Assembly: GCA_041402045.1 (NCBI GenBank)
Contig: JAWKSZ010000014.1
Span: forward strand, 1 to 64,000
Origin: JAGQRJ01 sp041402045
Lineage (GTDB): Bacteria > Planctomycetota > J058
Direction of reading: 5' to 3'
DNA length: 64,000 nt
Part shown: in pieces, positions 43,478-53,369 of the stretch
Numbering within the stretch: the first letter of the stretch is position 1
Layout of the letters: each line of letters starts with the position of its first letter
Made by a program: the position numbers and the translations under genes
Notes under the pieces: model-generated
What the model saw: only the letters and a program-made list of their open reading frames with translations
Told to the model about the DNA's origin: nothing
Databases searched by the model: none

Positions 43478-43972
43478 TCACCGGAGGGTGACCGGGGTCG
43501 CCACCGGCGGAGCCGGAGTGGGCGCGGGGGCCGGAGCCGGCAGCGGGGCCGGAGCCGGGGTCACGGGCGCCGGCGCAGGCGCCGGAGCGGGAACCGGCGC
43601 GGGGGCCGGAGTGACGGGCGCAGGCGCCGGAGCCGGGGGCAGCACGGGGGGCAGCGCGACCGGCGGGGGCGGCGGAGGCGCCGGGGCCGGCGGAGGCGGC
43701 GGAGGCGCCGGGGGCGGCGGCGGCGGCAGCGGCGCCGGCTTGGGCGGCAGCGGCGCGGGGGCCGGCGGGAACCAGGGAATGGGGATCGGGAACACCAGCG
43801 GCGGCGGCGGCGGCGGAGGCGGCGGTGCGAACACGGGCAAAGGGAACACCGGGAGCGTGAACCCACCCGGGAATCCGCCGAACCCGAACAGGTTCATGCC
43901 ACCGCAGGCGTCCGCCGCAGGCCCCGCGAGGAGCCCAGCAGCCAGCACGCAACTCAGCAGTTTCTTCTTCAA
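43478..43972 (-). CDS. Exported Pro/Ala-rich low-complexity protein
   Basis: The 164-residue product begins at TTG 43972: AAGGAG lies 6 nt upstream and the codons give MKKKLLSCVLAAGLLAG, a signal peptide. A short Gly/Phe segment (GGMNLFGFGGFPGGFTLP) is followed by poly-Pro and APAPVTPAPAPVPAP repeats. Such Pro/Ala-rich linkers usually span the periplasm or cell surface. There is no folded domain. The frame ends ATPVTLR at 43478, while a neighbouring frame continues into a more ordinary C-terminus (43282-43461), so a frame break in the C-rich tract is suspected. Confidence 0.6.
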   Translation of the reverse strand: MKKKLLSCVLAAGLLAGPAADACGGMNLFGFGGFPGGFTLPVFPLPVFAPPPPPPPPPLVFPIPIPWFPPAPAPLPPKPAPLPPPPPPAPPPPPPAPAPPPPPPVALPPVLPPAPAPAPVTPAPAPVPAPAPAPAPVTPAPAPLPAPAPAPTPAPPVATPVTLR

Positions 43973-44178
43973 GACCAACTCCTTCGCCGACACCAACTGC
44001 AAGGTCGGTGCCAGGCCCCAAGTCCCGCGCCACGGTAAAGAACCTGGTGGAGTGCCTCCAGGGAGATACACCAACCGAGCGATCTTGTCGCACGCGGCAT
44101 AAGTCTCATAAGCTCAAATACGCGAGGGTTGCATTTTGCAGTCCTGGCGCCGTTCGCTCGCCGCACGGCGAACCAAGG

Positions 44179-44214
44179 GCAGGAGGCCCGACGCCCTCGC
44201 GTCGTGCCTCCTGC
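44179..44214 (-). terminator. Two-part hairpin after the HNH gene
   Basis: GCAGGAGGC pairs with GCCTCCTGC, enclosing a second stem CGACGC-CCTC-GCGTCG. It starts 16 bp beyond the HNH stop. A further GTTCGC/GCGAAC hairpin lies at 44152-44173. Confidence 0.6.
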
Positions 44215-44229
44215 GCGGTGTCCGCTGCG

Positions 44230-44817
44230 CTACTCGGCGACCTCGACGTGGCCGCCCTTGAGGAAGGTCTTCCAGCTGGGGAGGACCTTGTTGCGCTTGA
44301 CCCGCAGGCTCGGCGCCCAGCTCGGTCGCACGGGCCGGGCCAGGAGCCGCATGCCCGCCTCGTGGGGGAGGCGGTCCGCCTTGCGCGAGTTGCACTCGGC
44401 GCAGGACAGCACGCAGTTCTCCCACGACGTCGGGCCCCCGCGCGAGCGCGGGAGGACGTGGTCGATCGTGCGCTCGCCGACCGGGACCTCGACCCCGCAG
44501 AACTGGCAGCGGTAGTCGTCGCGACGGTAGAGGCCGCGTCGGCTGAACGCCGTCGAGCGCTTCGGGATCACCGAGTACTCGCGGAGCACGATGATCTCGG
44601 GCGCGGGGACCCCGCCCGAGGGCGTGCGGATCACCGGCGCGTCGGCGGTGGGCGAGTCGCACCAGGCGGAGAACTCGAGGAGCTCGTAGGTCTCCTGGTG
44701 CAGCACCCACGCCATGTCGCGGATCACGGTCGTGATCGCCGTGGCCACGTCGAACACGCCGACCGGCTCCCAGCCGCGGTTCAGGACGAGTACGGGTTGA
44801 TCGATCACGCGAGTCAC
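44230..44817 (-). CDS. HNH endonuclease
   Basis: The 195-residue protein has a C-terminal HNH domain: a zinc pair in RCQFCG, then the catalytic TIDHVLPRSRGGPTSWENCVLSCAECNSRKADR segment (split here for length: DH, WENC and CAECN are the key parts), with four cysteines for the structural zinc. The N-terminal 80 residues (VIDQPVLVLNRGWEPVGVFD) are shared with the common stand-alone HNH proteins of bacterial chromosomes, whose role is unclear (DNA repair or restriction). GTG 44817 follows AGGAGAG. Single gene with its own hairpin terminator. Confidence 0.88.
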   Translation of the reverse strand: MTRVIDQPVLVLNRGWEPVGVFDVATAITTVIRDMAWVLHQETYELLEFSAWCDSPTADAPVIRTPSGGVPAPEIIVLREYSVIPKRSTAFSRRGLYRRDDYRCQFCGVEVPVGERTIDHVLPRSRGGPTSWENCVLSCAECNSRKADRLPHEAGMRLLARPVRPSWAPSLRVKRNKVLPSWKTFLKGGHVEVAE

Positions 44818-44893
44818 GGGAGCTCTCCTGCCCGCTGAGACCCCGCCAGGGCCTGCCGCTGTCATGCGCGCTCCGCGCCGCGGCCGGGCCCGC

Positions 44894-44899
44894 TACCAT
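44894..44899 (+). promoter_or_regulatory. -10 box TACCAT of lepB
   Basis: TACCAT lies 34 nt before ATG 44934. If it is the -10 box, the alternative start ATG 44898 inside it cannot be used. Confidence 0.3.
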
Positions 44900-44933
44900 G
44901 GCGGCAGCGAGGAACCCTCGCCAGCGAGCGTGC

Positions 44934-45440
44934 ATGACCGCCCCTGCCCCCGAGCCCAGCCCCGCCGCCCGATCCCGCCGCGCCCGCTGGGTCGCCGTCG
45001 GGGCCGGGCTGCTCCTGGCGTGGATGCTCTTCGCCGCGACCTGCGTGGTGTATCGCGTCGAGGGTCAGAGCATGAGCCCCGCCCTCCACCCGGGGGAGCA
45101 GGTGGTGGCCTTCCGCTACGGGAGCGTGGCCCGCGGCGACCTGATCGTGTTCAGGAACCCCCTCGACCCCCGCGAGCTCCTGATCAAGCGTGTGCACGCG
45201 CTCGGGGGTCAGACCGTGGCCCTCAGCCAGGGGAAGCTCGTGGTGGACGGCGTGCCCGCGCCCTTGCCCACGACGTTCTTCGACGAGCTGCCTGCGCGGA
45301 AGGTCGAGCCCGGGCACGTGTTCGTCCTCGGCGACAACCAGGCCACGTCCCTCGACTCACGGCGCCTGGGCACCGTGGACGCGTCCCTGGTCGTGGGGAC
45401 CGTGCTCTGCCGGCTCTGGCCTCCCAGCCGAGTGCAGTAG
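44934..45440 (+). CDS. lepB: Signal peptidase I
   Basis: The 168-residue type I signal peptidase has one N-terminal membrane helix (about 18-38). The catalytic serine is in GQSMSPAL (Ser46) and the lysine in LIKRVHALGG (Lys85). The box E motif reads GDNQATSLDSR, close to the usual GDN....SRD pattern. It cleaves signal peptides on the outer face of the inner membrane. It is short for Gram-negative LepB, with a single membrane anchor as in Gram-positive types. ATG 44934 is preferred over 44898 because of the promoter box. Confidence 0.88.
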   Translation: MTAPAPEPSPAARSRRARWVAVGAGLLLAWMLFAATCVVYRVEGQSMSPALHPGEQVVAFRYGSVARGDLIVFRNPLDPRELLIKRVHALGGQTVALSQGKLVVDGVPAPLPTTFFDELPARKVEPGHVFVLGDNQATSLDSRRLGTVDASLVVGTVLCRLWPPSRVQ

Positions 45441-45551
45441 AGCCAAGGGGTTAGCTCGCGACGCCGACGCCGACCCGCAGCCCAGGCCTCGAGCCGCCCG
45501 CTCGCGGTCTTCCGCGGTCGCGGCCGTCGCGAAATAAGGCCCGCGTCCGGC

Positions 45552-45581
45552 TTGCCTGTAGTTACGTGCCTGCGCTATCCT
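45552..45581 (+). promoter_or_regulatory. Sigma-70-type promoter TTGCCT-18-TATCCT
   Basis: TTGCCT (45552-45557) and TATCCT (45576-45581) are 18 bp apart. A GAGAGG ribosome site follows before GTG 45604. This is one of the few complete -35/-10 pairs seen. Confidence 0.55.
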
Positions 45582-45603
45582 CCGCCCAGACCGAGAGGCG
45601 CCG

Positions 45604-46371
45604 GTGCTGACCGCGATCGTGAGCGACATCCATTCGAACGTCACCGCGTTGACGGCCGTGCTCAAGGACATCGAGTCCATGGGCGCGGACCGGATCGTGT
45701 GCCTGGGCGACGTGATCGGCTACGGGCCCCAGCCGCTCGAGTGCGTCGACCTCGCCCGCGAGACCTTCGAGTTCACGATCCTCGGCAACCACGAGGAGGC
45801 CGTGCTCTACGGCGCCGTGGGCTTCAACCCCAAGGCCAAGGCCGCGATCGACTGGACCCGCGAGCAGTTCCACCTCGACTCCGAGGACGAGGACGCCCGC
45901 AACGCCCGCTGGCAGTTCCTGGGCGACATGCCGATCTCGGTCGAGCCCGGCGACGAGAGCGGTGTGGCGTTCGTCCACGGGTCACCCCGGGACCCCACCC
46001 GCGAGTACGTGTTCCCCACCGACGTCCTCAACCCCGAGAAGATCTTCGGGATCTTCGAGCACGTGGAGCGCGTGGCCTTCAACGGCCACACCCACGCCCC
46101 CGGGGTCATGACCGAGAGCGGCCTGTTCAAGCTGCCCCAGGACGAGGAGAACGAGTACGTCCTCGACGAGGAGAAGGTGATCGTCAACGTGGGCTCGGTC
46201 GGCCAACCCCGCGACGGCAACAACAAGAGCAGCTACGCCCTGTTCGACGACTCCGAGAACAAGGTGATCTTCCGCCGGGTGGAGTACGACATCGAGGCCA
46301 CGATCCGACTCATGGACAAGATCGATCGCCTGCCCGACTACCTCGCCCACCGCTTGAAGGAAGGCCGCTAG
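45604..46371 (+). CDS. Metallophosphoesterase (YfcE/MJ0936-type)
   Basis: The 255-residue calcineurin-like phosphoesterase has all metal motifs: DIHSN (8-12), GDVIGYGP, GNHEEA, VHGSP and GHTHAPG, then a NVGSVGQPRDG end. This pattern is that of bacterial cytoplasmic phosphodiesterases such as YfcE-like enzymes with a GYGP insertion. The physiological substrate is unknown. Single gene, with a clear sigma-70 promoter; yidC downstream has its own promoter. Confidence 0.9.
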   Translation: MLTAIVSDIHSNVTALTAVLKDIESMGADRIVCLGDVIGYGPQPLECVDLARETFEFTILGNHEEAVLYGAVGFNPKAKAAIDWTREQFHLDSEDEDARNARWQFLGDMPISVEPGDESGVAFVHGSPRDPTREYVFPTDVLNPEKIFGIFEHVERVAFNGHTHAPGVMTESGLFKLPQDEENEYVLDEEKVIVNVGSVGQPRDGNNKSSYALFDDSENKVIFRRVEYDIEATIRLMDKIDRLPDYLAHRLKEGR

Positions 46372-46451
46372 CCTCCCTCCCGCCCCGGGCCCGCGCGCCG
46401 TTCCACACCCTGCGCGTACGTTGGAACGCGTCAGGCGCGGCGGTCACCCCG

Positions 46452-46457
46452 TAGAAT
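46452..46457 (+). promoter_or_regulatory. -10 box TAGAAT, leaderless promoter of yidC
   Basis: TAGAAT ends 7 nt before ATG 46465. The ATG at 46456 overlaps the box and so is unlikely to be used. Confidence 0.55.
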
Positions 46458-46464
46458 GCCGCCC

Positions 46465-48432
46465 ATGCAAGATCCGCTCGCCCAGCCGACCAAGCCGGCT
46501 CCGCTCCTCGACAAGACCGCGCTGTTCTGGCTGGCCCTGATCATGCTGGGCTTCTTCGGCTACCAGCAGTTCTATTATATGCCCCGCTACCGGGCCTGGC
46601 AGGCCGAGCAGGAGCAGAAGGCCAAGGACGAGGCCGACCGCCTGAAGCGCGAGCAGGGCGAGCAGACCCCGGGCGATCCGGCCTCGGTCGGCTCCGACAC
46701 CGCCCCCCCGCCCGAGGAGCAGCCCGAGGAGCAGGACCCCGTCGGCCCGGCGGAGACCTTCAGCTTCGTCACCCCCGAGCACGACATGGTCCTCGACAGC
46801 GAGGGCGCGACCCTCGACGACCTGACCTTGCGCAACGTGCTCGGCTCGACCTACGCCATGGTCCAAACCAGCGAAGCCGACGAGCGCCCGCGGACCCCGT
46901 TCCACGTGCTCGAGACCTGGGATCGGCGCCGCCGCTCCTTCGCCCTGGCGCCCCTGACCGGCGACGAGACGGACCTCGACGCGAGCCAGGGTGTGTGGCA
47001 CCACGAGGCCCTGGAGAGCGGCGGGCACCGCTTCTGGATCACGCTCCCCAGCGGGGTCCAGGTCGAGAAGCGCTTCCTGCCCCCCGAGCCCTGGACCAGC
47101 GGCGACGGCGAGGAGCGCCCCAGCTTCCACTTCACCCTCCAGGTGCGGGTCACCAACCAGAGCGGCGAGACCAAGAACGTGGGCTACCGGCTCAACGGGC
47201 CGGTCGGGATCCGCAACGACAACACCTCGGGCCGCGCCTGGGGCAGCCACGTGCTCGCCGGGTTCAAGGTCGACGACGACGTGGACTACACCTGGGAGCG
47301 CGGGCACAGCCTGACCGACCCCAAGGAGCCCTTCGACTTCGAGCGCGAGGAGCAGGCGCCGCTGAGCTTCTTCGGGGTAGGCAGCCACTACTTCGCGGCC
47401 GCCGTGGTCCCCACGAGCGGCACGACCTTCGAGCGCGTCTACGGCGAGGGCCTGCTCGCCTCACTGGGCCGCGAGCCCACCAAGGACGAGCAGGACGACC
47501 CCAACGAGGTCGGGAACCAGGCCTTCACCTGGGCCGAGACCGCCCGCCGCGAGCTGGCCCCCGGGGCGAGCTTCGAGGACGAGTACCTGGTCTACGTCGG
47601 CCCGCGGCGCCTGGAGCTGTTCAGCGACGAGCAGGGCCCCTACTACGGCTACGGGCTGGACGAGCTGGTGGACTACGGCTGGGTGCAGTCCTTCTCGCGG
47701 GTGCTGCTCGCGGTGCTCTTCGGCCTGCACGCGATCTGCGGCAACTGGGGCCTCTCGATCATTCTGCTGACCTTCCTCGTGCGCGGGCTCATGCTCCCCG
47801 CCGGGATCTGGCAGCAGAAGAACATGCTGCGCATGCAGACGATCACCCCCGAGATCCAGAAGCTGAAGGAGAAGTACAGCAAGGCCGACGGGTCCATGAC
47901 CCCCGAGCAGCAGCGCGCGTTCTCCGCGGCGCAAATGGAGCTGTTCCGCAAGAACGGCGTGAACCCGGTGGGCTGCTTCGGCCCGATCCTGCTGCAAATG
48001 CCGATCTTCATTGGGCTCTACAACGCGCTGAACTACGGGTTCGAGGTGCGCGACACGAGCTTCATGCTCTGGATCCAGGACCTCAGCCAGCCGGACATCA
48101 TTGCGCGTCTGCCCTTCACGCTGCCCTTGCTGGGCACCAACGCGCTGTCGCTGCTGCCCCTGCTCATGGTGGGGATCTACATGCTGCAGCAGAGTGTGCA
48201 GCCCAAGGCCACCGACGAGCGGGCGGCCGAGCAGCAGAAGATGATGAAGTTCATCATGCCGGTGTTCGCGCTGTTCTTCTACACCATGCCCAGCGGGCTC
48301 CTGCTCTACTTCGTGACCAGCTCGCTGTGGACGATCGCCGAAATGAAGACGGTCAAGAAGTGGATCCAGCAGGCGGAGGAAGGCAAGCACACGCCGAACA
48401 AGAGCAGCTTCCCCGGCCTGGCCGAGAGCTGA
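46465..48432 (+). CDS. yidC: Membrane protein insertase YidC
   Basis: A 655-residue YidC of the Gram-negative long type. The N-terminal membrane helix (about 17-36, FWLALIMLGFFGYQQFYY) is followed by a Glu-rich linker, a large periplasmic beta domain (about 90-390) and the conserved insertase core (about 395-640). The core has GNWGLSIILLTFLVRGLMLP, QQRAFSAAQMELFRKNGVNPVGCFGPILLQMPIFIGLY and MKFIMPVFALFFYTMPSGLLLYF. It inserts and folds inner-membrane proteins with or without Sec. mnmE follows after 4 bp, the widely conserved yidC-mnmE order. rnpA and rpmH are not adjacent. Confidence 0.95.
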   Translation: MQDPLAQPTKPAPLLDKTALFWLALIMLGFFGYQQFYYMPRYRAWQAEQEQKAKDEADRLKREQGEQTPGDPASVGSDTAPPPEEQPEEQDPVGPAETFSFVTPEHDMVLDSEGATLDDLTLRNVLGSTYAMVQTSEADERPRTPFHVLETWDRRRRSFALAPLTGDETDLDASQGVWHHEALESGGHRFWITLPSGVQVEKRFLPPEPWTSGDGEERPSFHFTLQVRVTNQSGETKNVGYRLNGPVGIRNDNTSGRAWGSHVLAGFKVDDDVDYTWERGHSLTDPKEPFDFEREEQAPLSFFGVGSHYFAAAVVPTSGTTFERVYGEGLLASLGREPTKDEQDDPNEVGNQAFTWAETARRELAPGASFEDEYLVYVGPRRLELFSDEQGPYYGYGLDELVDYGWVQSFSRVLLAVLFGLHAICGNWGLSIILLTFLVRGLMLPAGIWQQKNMLRMQTITPEIQKLKEKYSKADGSMTPEQQRAFSAAQMELFRKNGVNPVGCFGPILLQMPIFIGLYNALNYGFEVRDTSFMLWIQDLSQPDIIARLPFTLPLLGTNALSLLPLLMVGIYMLQQSVQPKATDERAAEQQKMMKFIMPVFALFFYTMPSGLLLYFVTSSLWTIAEMKTVKKWIQQAEEGKHTPNKSSFPGLAES

Positions 48433-48436
48433 GCGG

Positions 48437-49756
48437 CTGAGCGCGACCACGATCGCCGCCGTCGGCTCGCCGCCGGGGCCCGCGCCCCGCGGGGTGATCC
48501 GCCTCTCCGGCCCCCGGAGCCACGCCCTGGCCCAGACGCTGTTCCCGACCCTCGGCGCGCGCGGGTTCTCGCGGGTCGACGGCGCCCTCGAGCTCCCGGG
48601 CTGGCCCCCGGTCCCCGCCGCGGCGCTGCGCTTCGACGCCCCGCGCTCCTACACCGGCGAGGACGCGGTCGAGCTCTGGCTCCCGGGCGCGCCGCCCCTG
48701 CTCTCGGCCACCCTCGACGCCCTCGTCGCCGCTGGCGCCGAGCGCGCGCGCCCGGGCGAGTTCACCCGCCGCGCGTTCCTCCACGGCCGCCTGGACCTGA
48801 CCCAGGCCGAGGCGGTCTTGGCCCTGACCTCGGCCGAGGACGGCGACCTCGCCGCCGCCGCCGCCCGCAGCCTGGCCGGCGGCGTCGGCGTCCGGATCCA
48901 GGCCGCCCGGGACGCGCTGACCGACGTGCGCGCGCTGCTCGAGGCCGCCGTCGACTTCGACGACGAGGACGTGCCCCTGACCCCGAGCCCGGAGCTGGGC
49001 CGGAGCTTGGACGCCACCGCCCGCGAGCTCGGCGTCCTCGAGGCCCGGCTCGTGAGCCACGCGCCGCGCTCCCTGCCCCACGTCGCGCTCAGCGGCGCGC
49101 CCAACGCGGGCAAGTCCACCCTCTGGAACGCGCTCACCCGCGGCGCCGCGCTGGTGAGCCCCGAGGTGGGCACGACCCGGGACGTGCTCGAAGGGAGCTG
49201 GACCCTGCCCGGCGGCCGCGAGGTCCTGCTCCTGGACACCGCCGGCCAGGACGACGCCCCCCGGGGCGCGGTGGACGCCGCCGCCCAGGCCCTGACCCAG
49301 GAGGCGCTCGCGGGCGCCGACCTGCGCCTGTTCGCCGTCGACCGCCAGGACCCAGGCCCTTGGCGCGCGCGCTTCGCCGCGCTGCCCGAGCCCCGGCTCC
49401 TGGTGTGGACCAAGGCCGACCTCCCGGCGCCGACGCCCGCGGAGGGCCTCCTGTGCTCGGCGACCCGCGGCGACGGGCTCCCCGAGCTCGCCGCCGCGGT
49501 CGAGGCTGCGCTCGCACCCCGCGCCGCTGTCGGCGCCGACGTCTACATGAGCGACCGCCAACGCGGCCACCTGCGGGACGCGCTCCAGGCGACCCACGCC
49601 GCCGCGGCCCTGGTCGCAGGCGACGACCCCGCGCGCACCGAGCTCGCCGCCTTCGAGGTCCAGGCCGCCCTCGAAGCCCTGGGGGCGCTGGTGGGCGAGG
49701 TCACCACCGACGACGTGCTGGACCGGATCTTTGGCCAGTTCTGCATTGGGAAGTAG
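48437..49756 (+). CDS. mnmE: tRNA uridine-5-carboxymethylaminomethyl GTPase MnmE
   Basis: The 439-residue MnmE works with MnmG to modify wobble uridine of tRNAs. The N-terminal folate domain reads TTIAAVGSPPGPAPRGVIRLSGP, the G domain has GAPNAGKST (about 220) and LLDTAGQ (about 265), and the C-terminus ends FCIGK with the catalytic cysteine. The only codon in place to begin the conserved N-terminus is CTG 48437 (LSATTIAAVG). The first standard start, GTG 48494, would remove the first 19 residues, including the conserved TIAA strand. A CTG start, or a changed GTG, is therefore inferred. It is translated with yidC. Confidence 0.9.
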   Translation: MSATTIAAVGSPPGPAPRGVIRLSGPRSHALAQTLFPTLGARGFSRVDGALELPGWPPVPAAALRFDAPRSYTGEDAVELWLPGAPPLLSATLDALVAAGAERARPGEFTRRAFLHGRLDLTQAEAVLALTSAEDGDLAAAAARSLAGGVGVRIQAARDALTDVRALLEAAVDFDDEDVPLTPSPELGRSLDATARELGVLEARLVSHAPRSLPHVALSGAPNAGKSTLWNALTRGAALVSPEVGTTRDVLEGSWTLPGGREVLLLDTAGQDDAPRGAVDAAAQALTQEALAGADLRLFAVDRQDPGPWRARFAALPEPRLLVWTKADLPAPTPAEGLLCSATRGDGLPELAAAVEAALAPRAAVGADVYMSDRQRGHLRDALQATHAAAALVAGDDPARTELAAFEVQAALEALGALVGEVTTDDVLDRIFGQFCIGK

Positions 49757-49909
49757 GGGCAACGAACGCGACAATCTAGGCTAGGGCAGGCTAAGGAGCG
49801 TTAGCGAGGGCAACAACCGCGTCGCGGAAGACCTGGAACGACCTCGAGCGGTTGCTAACAGGGTCCATGTAGCGAGCGATCTCCCGTGCCCACCCGCGTT
49901 GGGCGACCG

Positions 49910-49991
49910 ACACGGAAGCTCCGCTCGGCCGCTCTTCTTCTTCTTCTTCTTCTTCCCTGCGGTGAGGCAGGTCATGGCGGAGCTTCCGTGT
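49910..49991. repeat. 15-bp inverted repeat enclosing a (TTC)8 tract
   Basis: ACACGGAAGCTCCGC (49910-49924) and its exact inverse complement (49977-49991) flank a loop holding eight TTC triplets. The surrounding gap 49757-50206 also has TTCCGTG repeats (50027-50058) and a 26-codon frame (49796-49873, minus) with low-GC codons; none is a convincing gene. It separates mnmE from the end of the nuo operon. Confidence 0.6.
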
Positions 49992-50206
49992 CTGGTTGCG
50001 CGCTCGCGCCAAGCCAGCCCACCGCGGGACTTCCGTGCTTTCCGTGTCTTCCGTGTTCCTCTCCCTGGGACGTCGGCACGCGAGGGACTTGACGGGCGGG
50101 AGGGACGCGAGGGACTGGCGGGAGGGGCAGGGGCAGAGGCCGCCGTACACAGCGCGGGCCCGTGACCGCGTGCGCGGCCCCGGGCCCCTGAGGTCGCCCT
50201 CGGCGA

Positions 50207-51820
<1,614 letters not shown>

Positions 51821-51829
51821 GGCTGGCCT

Positions 51830-53362
51830 TTAACCCCCGTAGAGCCCGGCGAGTTGGTTGATCGCCGGCTCCATGCGCGAGAGGAACGGTCCCGGGACGA
51901 GCCCGAGCACGAAGATTGCCGCGAGCAAGGGCACGAGGCCCCACAGCTCCACCGGCTCGAGGTCCTGGACCTCTTTGTTGGCGCCCTCGGTGGGGCCGAA
52001 GATCACGCGCTGCACGGCCCACAGCATGTAGACCGCGCCCAGGACCATGCCCGTGGCGCCCACCGCCGCGGCGGCGACGTTGTTCTCGAACATGCCCAGG
52101 AGCATGAGGATCTCGCCCACGAACCCGGCGGTGCCCGGGAGCGCCACCGAGGCCAGGCTCGCGATCACGAAGCAGGTCGCGAGCTTGGGCGCCGGCTTCG
52201 CGAGCCCGCTGAGCTCGGCGATCTTCTTGGTGTGCCGACGGTCGTAGATGCAGCCGACCAGGAAGAACAGCGCGCCGGTCGAGAGGCCGTGGCCGACCAT
52301 TTGGTAGACCGAGCCGGTGATCGCGCGGGCGTGGCCGCCCTCGACGAAGCCCGGGCCCGCGGTGAAGCCCGCGAACAGCGCCGCGACCACCAGGCCCAGG
52401 TGGCTGACCGAGGAGTAGGCGATCAGCTTCTTGAGGTCGGTCTGGGCGATCGCCATCAGCGCGCCGTAGACCACCCCGCCCACGCCGAGCCAGGTCATGA
52501 GGGTCGCCAGGCTGAACATGCCGCCCATCTCGACCACGAGCCCGTCGGGGAACCAGGGCAGGCAGAAGCGCACGAAGCCGTAGCCGCCCATCTTCAGCAT
52601 GACCGCGGCCAGGATCACCGAGCCCGCCGTCGGCGCCTGCACGTGGGCGTGGGGCAGCCAGGTGTGCACCGGGAACACCGGGACCTTGATCCCGAACGCG
52701 ATCAGGAACGCCAGGCACACCCAGAACTGCTCGCTGGTGCTGAGCGCGCCGGGCATGGCCGCCGAGATCGCGGTCATGTCGAAGGTGTGGCCGGCCTTCA
52801 CGTAGAGGTAGGCGATCCCCGCGAGCATGAGCAGGCTGCCCACCGCGGTGTAGAGGAAGAACTTGACCGCGGCCCGCACCCGGTCCTCGCCGCCCCACAC
52901 CCCAATGAACAGGAACATGGGCACGAGCTGGACCTCGAAGAACAGGAAGAACAGGAGCAGGTCCCGCGCGGCGAACACGCCGATCATGGTCGCCTCCATG
53001 AGCAGCAGCGCCGCGTGGAAGCTCTTGACCCGCTTGTCGATCCCCTTCCAGGAGGCGAGCACGGCGATCGGCACCAGGAACGTGGTGAGCACGATCAGGA
53101 GCACCGAGATCCCGTCGACCCCCAGGCTGAACTGGGCCCCGATCGGACCCAGCCAGTCGTAGACCCGGGCGAACTGGTAGCCGCCGGCCTCCACGTCGTA
53201 CATGAAGTACAGCGGCAGGCTCGCGAGGAACGTGATCAGGCTCAGGGCGAGGGTCGCCGAGCGCGTGGCCTCGGGGTCGTCCTCCGGGATCCACGCGAGG
53301 AACAAGACCCCCAGGAGGGGGATCAAGATCGTGATCTCGAGGAGAGGAATGCCTTCAACCAT
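51830..53362 (-). CDS. nuoM: NADH-quinone oxidoreductase subunit M
   Basis: The 510-residue antiporter-like subunit has LFFLFFEVQLVPMFLFIGVWG, a key lysine in AVKFFLYTAVGSLLML and the histidine motif FPVHTWLPHAHVQAPTAGSV. About 14 helices. It lies 7 bp after nuoL and 9 bp before nuoN in the operon. Length is normal. Confidence 0.95.
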   Translation of the reverse strand: MVEGIPLLEITILIPLLGVLFLAWIPEDDPEATRSATLALSLITFLASLPLYFMYDVEAGGYQFARVYDWLGPIGAQFSLGVDGISVLLIVLTTFLVPIAVLASWKGIDKRVKSFHAALLLMEATMIGVFAARDLLLFFLFFEVQLVPMFLFIGVWGGEDRVRAAVKFFLYTAVGSLLMLAGIAYLYVKAGHTFDMTAISAAMPGALSTSEQFWVCLAFLIAFGIKVPVFPVHTWLPHAHVQAPTAGSVILAAVMLKMGGYGFVRFCLPWFPDGLVVEMGGMFSLATLMTWLGVGGVVYGALMAIAQTDLKKLIAYSSVSHLGLVVAALFAGFTAGPGFVEGGHARAITGSVYQMVGHGLSTGALFFLVGCIYDRRHTKKIAELSGLAKPAPKLATCFVIASLASVALPGTAGFVGEILMLLGMFENNVAAAAVGATGMVLGAVYMLWAVQRVIFGPTEGANKEVQDLEPVELWGLVPLLAAIFVLGLVPGPFLSRMEPAINQLAGLYGG

Positions 53363-53369
53363 GGCGTCC

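Noticed and set aside
49796..49873. Remnant of a four-helix-bundle (IVS-type) protein gene, minus strand
   Set aside because: Only 25 codons with a vague match (SFQVFRDAVVAL); too short to support.
49781..49975. Lys-rich minus-strand peptide from the TTC tract
   Set aside because: Seven lysines come from the triplet repeat; no conserved sequence or start signal.
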